DNA of 22,067 nt, from positions 1-22,067 of the forward strand of contig JBJKXM010000071.1 in assembly GCA_045561575.1 (NCBI GenBank). Direction: 5' to 3'. Made by a program: the position numbers and the translations under genes. This stretch comes from GCA-002715885 sp045561575. Its GTDB lineage: Bacteria; Bacteroidota; Bacteroidia; Flavobacteriales; BACL11. Each line of letters begins with the position of its first letter. The stretch's first letter is position 1. The notes under the pieces are model-generated. The model was not told where the DNA came from. It did no database searches and worked only from the letters and a program-made list of their open reading frames with translations. Positions 16,396 through 22,067 of the stretch are shown here, in pieces.

Positions 16396-17834
16396 TTTTT
16401 CTTTGTTTCTCCAAATGGGTTTGAAAAGTGTAAAAATACTCCTTTTTCACCTAATTCGTTAATTGAAAACTCGATTCTTAATAACTTGTCATAGTAGGTC
16501 ACATAATCTATACTAAATCCCCTGCCCCAAAGAATGGAGTTAGTCAGAGAGTTGTTTAGATAATCTGTATTGTTTTTTGCATATCCAATATCAGAAAAAA
16601 TAGTAGCATAAATAGAAAAATGAGATTTATTAAATTGTTTCATTTTCATGTATGGTATATCATACTTTCTATTTTGGACAATAGCGTATTTAAAGGCAGT
16701 TTTTGATAAATAAAAATCTTCTCCATCAATAACATAAAATTCATATCCTCTAACATAATCGTCAAAACCCAGTGTTTGAGCAGAAAAATAAGCTTGTTGT
16801 TTAGAATTAGTTGTCCTTGATTTTATACTAGAACCAAGTAAAAGGTTATTGGATAACTTAAAATGTTTTTCTACATGGCTATTTATTTGAATGTGATTAA
16901 CATCAAGCCCAAAATTTTTACCAACTTCAAAATTAAGATAATACCCTTCAGTTGGATAAACATTATTATTTCTTTTTTCTTTAATATATTGATAGCTTAA
17001 TTTGTAAAAATCTGATGTTGTTCTGTTTGAATATCCACTAAGTAGGTAATTTGGATTTAGAACAGCAATTTCTTGATCAATTTTTACGTTTTGATAATTT
17101 AAATTTAACTTGTGTTTTGTGTTTAAATTTCTTTTATAAATAATTTCAAAATCAAATAAGAATTCATTTGATGTATAACTATTTTCTATATTTTCAAAGT
17201 AAATAAGTTGATTAAAAACAGTTTGGTAGTATGTTTTTTTTCTTCTAAAAAACTCAATATGTGTGTTAATCCCTAATGTTTTTTGTTTGTTTATATAAGG
17301 GGTCTCATATCTTAGCATATAATGCTCTTTAAAACCTTTTCTAAATTTTACATGTAACAATTCATTTAATCCTCTAAAATTTTCAATGTTTAAGAAAATA
17401 CCATAATTTAATCTTGAAAAGTCTCGGTAATCACTTTCTTTAAAATCATTCCACCAAACATTAAAGTTTCGCTCTGAAATTTCAAAAATTGGGTATGGCC
17501 ATATATACCATCTTTCAACTACATCAATTGTGAAATTGATTTTATCCTCAATGATTTCATATGTAATAGTGATAAAATTAAATAGGTTAAGATTTGTAAG
17601 GTTTGAATTGCTTATCTCAATTTTTTTTTCAATTTCATTTTGACTTATTTGTTGGTTTTTTTTGAATGCTAATTCTCTAATAATAACTTTACTTTTGGTA
17701 ATTTCATTCCCTTTAATAATAATTTGATTTACTTCATAAAATAATTGTTTTTGATCATTTTTTGAAAATATCTTTAAAGCAAAGAAATTACTAATCACTA
17801 AAAGAAATAAAAACAATTTATGAATACGCCCCAT
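16392..17834 (-). CDS. Omp85-family outer-membrane protein with one POTRA domain
   Basis: This second Omp85 protein has 480 residues against about 840 in BamA. A signal peptide (LFLFLLVISNFFALKIF, about 7-24) leads into a single POTRA domain (about 31-115; IIIKGNEITKSKVI, FNFITITYEI, ending FTIDVVERWY). A barrel of about 360 residues rich in Tyr, Phe and Asn follows. The Omp85 lid motif is present as DDYVRGYEFY, followed by the expected LSKTAFKYAI strand. The barrel has YY, FF and RY-rich strands and ends FSNPFGETKKK rather than with a terminal aromatic. Omp85 relatives with one or few POTRAs include TamA-like, two-partner secretion and patatin-linked barrels; none of those partners is adjacent. 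It starts the operon and overlaps nadK by four bases. Its substrate is unknown. Confidence 0.8.
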   Translation of the reverse strand: MGRIHKLFLFLLVISNFFALKIFSKNDQKQLFYEVNQIIIKGNEITKSKVIIRELAFKKNQQISQNEIEKKIEISNSNLTNLNLFNFITITYEIIEDKINFTIDVVERWYIWPYPIFEISERNFNVWWNDFKESDYRDFSRLNYGIFLNIENFRGLNELLHVKFRKGFKEHYMLRYETPYINKQKTLGINTHIEFFRRKKTYYQTVFNQLIYFENIENSYTSNEFLFDFEIIYKRNLNTKHKLNLNYQNVKIDQEIAVLNPNYLLSGYSNRTTSDFYKLSYQYIKEKRNNNVYPTEGYYLNFEVGKNFGLDVNHIQINSHVEKHFKLSNNLLLGSSIKSRTTNSKQQAYFSAQTLGFDDYVRGYEFYVIDGEDFYLSKTAFKYAIVQNRKYDIPYMKMKQFNKSHFSIYATIFSDIGYAKNNTDYLNNSLTNSILWGRGFSIDYVTYYDKLLRIEFSINELGEKGVFLHFSNPFGETKKK

Positions 17835-17855
17835 TTATATAAGTAATAATTGTAG

Positions 17856-17863
17856 CAAACATA
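17856..17863 (-). promoter_or_regulatory. Possible -7 promoter box for the Omp85-nadK operon
   Basis: Minus strand TATGTTTG matches TAnnTTTG and lies 22 bases upstream of the ATG at 17834. It is in the 61-base divergent gap shared with pdxJ. No good -33 element is seen. For pdxJ, on the plus strand, only an imperfect TATTTTTA (17865-17872) is present. Confidence 0.4.
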
Positions 17864-17895
17864 GTATTTTTACACTTGTTATTTTAAAACAGTAA

Positions 17896-18606
17896 ATGAC
17901 TAATTTAAGCGTTAATATAAATAAGATTGCAACCCTTAGAAATGCTAGAGGAGGTAATATGCCCAATGTTGTTCAGGCTGCAATTGATTGTCAGAGATTT
18001 GGTGCTGATGGAATTACTATACATCCAAGACCAGATGAGCGTCACATTACAAATAGAGATGTATATGAAATCAAAGAAGTAATCAATACAGAATTTAATA
18101 TAGAAGGCTATCCATCTGAAAAATTCGTAAAAATGGTACTAGAAGTTAAGCCTGAACAGGTAACATTAGTTCCAGATGCCATAGATGTCATTACATCGAA
18201 TAACGGCTGGAACACTATTGAAAACCAAACTTTCTTAACAGAAATAATTGGAGAGTTTAAGAAGAACAATATTAGAACTTCCATATTTGTTAATCCTCAA
18301 GGGGAAATGGTTGAAGGAGCAAAAAAATGTGGGTCAGATAGGGTTGAGTTATATACTGAATCTTATGCTAATATGTTTGAAATAGACCGTAGTCAAGCGA
18401 TTAAATCTTATATAAACGCTGCTGAAATTGCTAATAAATGCAGTATAGAAATTAATGCAGGTCATGATCTTAATCTACAAAACCTCTCTTTTTTTGTAAA
18501 AACAATTGCAAATGTTTCGGAAGTATCAATAGGACATGCTTTAATATCAGATGCAATTTATTTAGGTTTAGAAAACACTATACAAATGTATAAGAGATTG
18601 TTATGA
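17896..18606 (+). CDS. pdxJ: Pyridoxine 5'-phosphate synthase
   Basis: PdxJ joins 1-deoxyxylulose-5-phosphate with 3-amino-2-oxopropyl phosphate to give pyridoxine 5'-phosphate, the last ring-closing step of DXP-dependent vitamin B6 synthesis. It is a TIM barrel of 236 residues. The opening LSVNINKIATLRNARGG carries the substrate-binding Asn and Arg. Other blocks are DGITIHPRPDERHI (catalytic His and phosphate contacts), VTLVPDA, and the C-terminal phosphate loop VSIGHALISDAI. All look intact. The stop overlaps the start of the esterase gene by four bases (ATGA). It is divergent from the Omp85-nadK operon. Confidence 0.96.
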   Translation: MTNLSVNINKIATLRNARGGNMPNVVQAAIDCQRFGADGITIHPRPDERHITNRDVYEIKEVINTEFNIEGYPSEKFVKMVLEVKPEQVTLVPDAIDVITSNNGWNTIENQTFLTEIIGEFKKNNIRTSIFVNPQGEMVEGAKKCGSDRVELYTESYANMFEIDRSQAIKSYINAAEIANKCSIEINAGHDLNLQNLSFFVKTIANVSEVSIGHALISDAIYLGLENTIQMYKRLL

Positions 18607-19364
18607 TATTTTCCAGAACATATGGCGAGGGTATTCCATTAATTATAATTCATGGTTTGTTTGGTATGAGTGACAATTGGAATACTTTAGGTAAAAAATT
18701 TGCTGAAAATTTTAACGTTCATATTGTTGATTTACGAAATCATGGTAGGTCTTTTCATAGCGATGATTTTTCATATGACCTAATGGCAGAAGACATTGAA
18801 AAATATATAGAATATTTTGGTTTGAATAAACCAATACTTTTAGGGCACTCTCTTGGAGGTAAGGTTGCAATGAATCTTTGCTTTAGAAATTCATCAAAAT
18901 ACAGTAAATTGGTAGTAACAGACATTGCACCTCGAGTGTACAGTGTTGATTATCACAAAAATATTTTACAAATCTTAAGTTCAATATCACTCAAAGAATT
19001 TTCGAGTAGATCTCAAATAGATTTAGCCCTTTCTTCTGAAATTAAAGAGTTTTCAGTTAGACAGTTTTTAATGAAAAATCTTTATAGAGATCAAAATAAA
19101 GAATTTAGTTGGAGATTTAATATTAAGACTTTAAATGAAAAAATAAGTAATATTTCAGGCGCAGAATTTATGCAACAAAATATTGAAATACCAGCGCTAT
19201 TTTTAAAAGGGGAGTTATCTAATTATATAAATCAAGAAGATGAGCTGCTAATATCAAAGTATTTTGTTAATTCTAAGATTAAATCAATATTAAACTCTGG
19301 GCATTGGGTTCATGCAGAACAACCTGAGCAATTTTATAAAAGTGTTTTTGAATTTATAGTTTAA
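18603..19364 (+). CDS. Alpha/beta-hydrolase, YbfF-like esterase
   Basis: This 253-residue cytoplasmic alpha/beta-hydrolase carries a full catalytic set. The oxyanion region is HGLFGMSDNW (18-27). The nucleophile elbow is GHSLGG with S83. The acid is D107 in VTDIAP, the non-canonical acid position used by YbfF. The His is H234 in SGHWVHAEQP. The motif DLRNHGRS (43-50) and this acid placement point to the YbfF esterase group, which acts on short acyl-thioesters or esters in vitro; the natural substrate is unknown. It is translationally coupled to pdxJ (ATGA overlap), an order I recall from other Flavobacteriia. Its 3' end overlaps the convergent metallo-hydrolase gene by 11 bases. Confidence 0.9.
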   Translation: MIFSRTYGEGIPLIIIHGLFGMSDNWNTLGKKFAENFNVHIVDLRNHGRSFHSDDFSYDLMAEDIEKYIEYFGLNKPILLGHSLGGKVAMNLCFRNSSKYSKLVVTDIAPRVYSVDYHKNILQILSSISLKEFSSRSQIDLALSSEIKEFSVRQFLMKNLYRDQNKEFSWRFNIKTLNEKISNISGAEFMQQNIEIPALFLKGELSNYINQEDELLISKYFVNSKIKSILNSGHWVHAEQPEQFYKSVFEFIV

Positions 19365-20226
19365 GAATCATTTTTTCTTGTGCAATATTAAATCCTTTAT
19401 CAATTACTTCTTTTTGCTGAATACTATTTTTAATTAGTAGCGGATTAGTATGATTTAGGTGAGTAAAAAATATTTTGTTTTTTTCTTTATTACTAAGATT
19501 TTTGAAAAGTTCCATGCTTTCACAAACAAAAGGATGAGGAATTTTACTCATATCTCTTTCAAGCTCATGTTCGTCATAGAATGTCCCGTCAATCAATGCA
19601 TAATCAACTGACTTTATAATTTCTAAAATATTTTTATCCCATAATTCCCACTTGTCAATGTCAGGAATGTAAATTAATTTTTTTTGTTTTGAAATTATCA
19701 AAAAGCAAACTGTCTCCGAATATTCATCCCTGTGAGGTACAGTAAATGGAATTACTTTTATGTTTTTATTTAATTCAAACTCTTTATTTTTTTTAATTTT
19801 TGACAGATATATGTTGTTGTTTTTTATCAATTGATCCCAGGGTCCATTATTATTCAAAAAATTTATCATACGTTTCATGCAAAAGACTTTAACTTTTTCG
19901 GTATTCATAGCTTCTTTGCCTAAGTAGGCTAAACCTAAATAATGGCCAATATGTGCATGCGTTAATAAAATACCGTCTAAATCATACAAGCTTGTTTGTT
20001 CTTGAAGATTGTAAAGTTGTTCTTTAAAATCAGGACTAGCATCAATAATCCATTGTTGTTTATTTATAGGGTCAACTATTGCAATTGAGCTTACTTTTTT
20101 AGAGTTTTTTAAAATTTTAAAAGAATCGTTATAATATTTTTTCTGAGATTTCGGTGAGGTAAATCCCCCGTCTTGAATTGTTCCTAAAACAATTATGTAT
20201 GGGGCATTTATATTATTTTTAGTCAT
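19354..20226 (-). CDS. PqqB-like metallo-beta-lactamase-fold hydrolase
   Basis: This protein has 290 residues and a metallo-beta-lactamase fold. The metal motif reads THAHIGHYLGL: H90, H92 and H95 are present, but the usual Asp of HxHxDH is Gly (G94). Further candidate ligands are H165 in VPHRDEYSET, D189 in YIPDID and H256/H259 in THLNHTNP. The VPHR-EYS-T and NHTNP blocks and the N-terminal VLGTIQDGGF are hallmarks of PqqB, the enzyme that hydroxylates a precursor of the cofactor PQQ. No pqqA, pqqC, pqqD or pqqE is nearby, so PQQ synthesis is unlikely here. It is the last gene of its transcript, 21 bases after the GNAT gene, and it overlaps the convergent esterase by 11 bases. Confidence 0.82.
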   Translation of the reverse strand: MTKNNINAPYIIVLGTIQDGGFTSPKSQKKYYNDSFKILKNSKKVSSIAIVDPINKQQWIIDASPDFKEQLYNLQEQTSLYDLDGILLTHAHIGHYLGLAYLGKEAMNTEKVKVFCMKRMINFLNNNGPWDQLIKNNNIYLSKIKKNKEFELNKNIKVIPFTVPHRDEYSETVCFLIISKQKKLIYIPDIDKWELWDKNILEIIKSVDYALIDGTFYDEHELERDMSKIPHPFVCESMELFKNLSNKEKNKIFFTHLNHTNPLLIKNSIQQKEVIDKGFNIAQEKMILKL

Positions 20227-20247
20227 AGAATAGTTTAATCAAATTAA

Positions 20248-20748
20248 TTAAGAAATTAATTTTTCAAAACAATAATATTCATTTTTATTTGGTTTTAGAA
20301 AAATCTCTCCTTTTTTGGTATAGCCTAACTTTTGATAAAAGTTGATTGCCATAGGGTTAGTGTTATAGGTATCTAAGCGAATTGATTTTAAATTCTTTTT
20401 TTTAACTAATAGCTCGGTAAAAGTCATAAGTTTTTTTCCAATTCCTTTGCTCCAAAATTCCTTTGAAACCGCTAGCCTATGAACAACTAAAAATAGATTT
20501 TCTTGATCTTCCCATTTAATATCTAGATATTCTTTGTCTTGTAATTGATCAATATTTACTCCTCCAACAATTTTATTGTTCATTGTTTTGACATAGTATG
20601 TGAAGTTTTTAATGTCTTTATAAATAACTTCAGAATTTGGATATGTGTCGTCCCATTGGTCAATTCCAGTCTCAATCATGCCTTTTACGCATGATGAATA
20701 CATTTCCATTATTTGGTCAATGTCTTTTATATCTGCTTTTCTAATCAC
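20248..20748 (-). CDS. GNAT-family N-acetyltransferase
   Basis: This 166-residue single-domain GNAT protein should transfer an acetyl group from acetyl-CoA to an amine. The acetyl-CoA pyrophosphate loop is in LAVSKEFWSKGIGKKLM (about 90-106, with the G-x-G core as KGIGKK). The C-terminal FYQKLGYTKKGE is the usual strand-turn after it. The start is a GTG that shares one base with the upstream TAG stop (TAGTG). The protein begins at once with the family opening IRKADIKDIDQI, so the GTG is credible, and no later Met would keep the first strand. The substrate cannot be inferred; it could be a small amine, an antibiotic-like compound or a protein N-terminus. Confidence 0.88.
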   Translation of the reverse strand: MIRKADIKDIDQIMEMYSSCVKGMIETGIDQWDDTYPNSEVIYKDIKNFTYYVKTMNNKIVGGVNIDQLQDKEYLDIKWEDQENLFLVVHRLAVSKEFWSKGIGKKLMTFTELLVKKKNLKSIRLDTYNTNPMAINFYQKLGYTKKGEIFLKPNKNEYYCFEKLIS

Positions 20749-21728
20749 TATTCTAATAATAAATTACACCCCCTAATATCTGCATTAGTTACTCTTCCAC
20801 TAAGTTTAAAGCTATTTTCAGAAATTAAAGTCCCAGTGTCATTAGTAGCAATAAATGAACAAGAATAAATATTTGCTAAATCAATAATATTAATTGCACC
20901 TGACCCTTTTGAAGATTTCACAGATAGTGGATCGTAAATATCTCTAACTAGTACTTTCATCCAAGCAGGGGTTTGAAAGATTCCGTCTTTTTTTGAGTAC
21001 GCTTGTGAAAGTAGTTCTGTCATGCCATATTCAGAATGTATATTTTTTAAATTAAAACTGGAACACAAAATTTGATGTACTTCTTCTTTTAATAGTTCTT
21101 TTCGTTTTCCTTTCATGCCACCAGTCTCAATAATTATTGTGTTTTTTAAGTCCATGGGGTGATTTTTTGCAAAATCTAGTAAGGCATATGTTACGCCAAT
21201 AATTATAGTTTTTGTTTTTTTCTTTTCATTTTCTTCAATAATATTTTCTAGTTTTTTAAAATTATCATTGTAAAAACCACTATTTTTTTCATTACTCATT
21301 TTAATTAATGAATCTACCATGTAGATGAGAGAAGAATCACCATTCTCCTCATAGGATGGCAATAGTCCAATTATACATGTGTTTTCAATATTGCCATATA
21401 TATTTTTAAAGTTATTGATGAAACTTGATTTGTAGAGATCCAGGTCAGCAATATGATGATTGCTTCTTAACCCATGAGTTCCACTACTCTTAAATGTGAT
21501 CTGTGCTTGTAGCTTATTTGTGATTATTTGTTCTGATTTGAAAAAGTTAATAGGTAGAAATGGTATTTCAATAATTTTTCTTGGTATTTTGTCTTTTAAT
21601 ATTAGTGAAGCATATTTTCTGTAAATTTTATTGTTGTTGATTTGATAATCAAATATTTTAAAAGACAAAGCTTCAAACTCACGATTTGTATTGATATTAA
21701 AAATTAAATTAGAATCTATCTTTTCCAT
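20748..21728 (-). CDS. LuxE-like acyl-activating enzyme (acyl-protein synthetase family)
   Basis: This 326-residue protein belongs to the LuxE/PaaK-like branch of adenylate-forming enzymes. LuxE activates a fatty acid with ATP and passes it through a Cys to the reductase LuxC in luminous bacteria. The ATP loop is FKSSGTHG (79-86). Other blocks are LLPSYEENGDSSL (122-134), ETGGMKGKRKEL (201-212) and HSEYGMTELLSQAYS (231-245), which match the adenylation core. The C-terminal GRVTNADIRGC (311-321) places C321 six residues from the end; V. harveyi LuxE is acylated on a Cys near its C terminus, so C321 is a candidate site. No luxC, luxD, luxA or luxB is in the window. The start abuts the stop of the glycosyltransferase gene with no spacer. 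Confidence 0.85.
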   Translation of the reverse strand: MEKIDSNLIFNINTNREFEALSFKIFDYQINNNKIYRKYASLILKDKIPRKIIEIPFLPINFFKSEQIITNKLQAQITFKSSGTHGLRSNHHIADLDLYKSSFINNFKNIYGNIENTCIIGLLPSYEENGDSSLIYMVDSLIKMSNEKNSGFYNDNFKKLENIIEENEKKKTKTIIIGVTYALLDFAKNHPMDLKNTIIIETGGMKGKRKELLKEEVHQILCSSFNLKNIHSEYGMTELLSQAYSKKDGIFQTPAWMKVLVRDIYDPLSVKSSKGSGAINIIDLANIYSCSFIATNDTGTLISENSFKLSGRVTNADIRGCNLLLE

Positions 21729-22067
21729 TTATTGTTCAAAAATGCTAAATAAGTTTTTCCAATCAAATTCTTTTTCATTATGATTGATTTTTTTAAAACT
21801 TTTTGATAGAATTAAAGCTTTTTCTATGCTAAAGCTTTGTTGTTTTTGATATTTAAAAATATCCTTTTTTGAAAGAAATTTAGCTAGATACTGTTGTTCT
21901 GTTTGACCAGGAGTGGGAACAAGAATTGCGTTTTTTTCTAATTTATGCAAATCCATAATAGTCGAATAGCCAGATCTACATATTATAAGCTCTGAGGCCA
22001 TTATTATGTTATTTAATTTTTCCGAAGACAGGTGTGATATAATCTCAAGATTTCTTTGTATTTTTCT
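21729..22067 (-). CDS. MurG-like glycosyltransferase (GT28-type), C-terminal part; 5' end outside window
   Basis: The reading frame stays open to the window edge, beyond an internal ATG at 22001, so only the last 112 residues are seen. They hold the donor-binding half of a GT-B fold glycosyltransferase. MASELIICRSGYSTIMDL is the typical loop before the nucleotide-sugar site, and VPTPGQTEQQYLA carries the Gln-rich motif that contacts the sugar nucleotide, as in MurG and GT28 relatives. The segment after it is short and lacks an obvious membrane part. Without the N-terminal half the acceptor cannot be named; true MurG is usually inside the division/cell wall cluster, which this is not. It abuts the LuxE-like gene and is probably co-transcribed with it. 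Confidence 0.78.
   Translation of the reverse strand, partial: RKIQRNLEIISHLSSEKLNNIIMASELIICRSGYSTIMDLHKLEKNAILVPTPGQTEQQYLAKFLSKKDIFKYQKQQSFSIEKALILSKSFKKINHNEKEFDWKNLFSIFEQ

Noticed and set aside
1..22067. tRNA, rRNA, CRISPR arrays, insertion sequences or phage genes
   Set aside because: Intergenic spaces are almost all below 70 bases (the longest is about 150), and none holds a cloverleaf, spaced direct repeats or terminal inverted repeats; no transposase or integrase motifs appear in the proteins.

Overview
The window is about 22 kb of AT-rich (roughly 30% GC by eye), densely packed bacterial chromosome. It almost certainly comes from a member of the Bacteroidota, most likely a free-living, probably marine, Flavobacteriales with a compact genome. 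The evidence is the gene order pdxJ - (envelope gene) - nadK - DUF6089-like - uppS - bamA - skp/ompH - skp/ompH - murI, which I recognise from Flavobacteriia. In addition, Shine-Dalgarno sites are mostly absent, and several leaders carry the Bacteroidota -7 promoter box TAnnTTTG. I see no rRNA, tRNA, CRISPR, insertion sequence or phage gene, and no gene-free stretch above about 125 bases.

Layout. (1) 3-2438, plus strand: the 3' end of an RND/MMPL-type transporter, then rmlA and a short-chain polyprenyl diphosphate synthase, packed stop-to-start. (2) 2505-6436, plus: sucA and sucB, the E1 and E2 parts of 2-oxoglutarate dehydrogenase; no E3 gene is present. (3) 6438-8933: an electron-transfer and Fe-S block with a [2Fe-2S] ferredoxin and a thioredoxin-reductase-like ferredoxin-NADP+ reductase (minus), a divergent 2[4Fe-4S] ferredoxin (plus), and an Nfu-type Fe-S scaffold (minus). 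(4) 8971-9483, plus: a gamma-carbonic-anhydrase-like hexapeptide protein. (5) 9487-17834, minus: an envelope-biogenesis block. In transcription order it holds a single-POTRA Omp85 protein, nadK, a DUF6089-like beta-barrel protein, uppS, bamA, two Skp/OmpH chaperones, a strong intrinsic terminator, and murI. (6) 17896-19364, plus: pdxJ and a YbfF-like esterase. (7) 19354-22067, minus: the 3' end of a MurG-like glycosyltransferase, a LuxE-like acyl-activating enzyme, a GNAT acetyltransferase and a PqqB-like metallo-hydrolase.

How the genes fit together. The envelope block links lipid-carrier supply (UppS), periplasmic chaperoning (Skp x2), outer-membrane protein insertion (BamA) and peptidoglycan precursor supply (MurI). 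The redox block pairs two ferredoxins with their NADPH reductase and an Fe-S carrier. The least understood part is the last operon (LuxE-like, GNAT, PqqB-like, glycosyltransferase); its members are recognisable as families but their joint task is unknown to me. Four convergent gene pairs meet with 1, 1, 3 and minus 11 bases between them and no terminator hairpin, so antisense 3' ends are expected. I found no clear novel defence or mobile system; most of the window is core metabolism.
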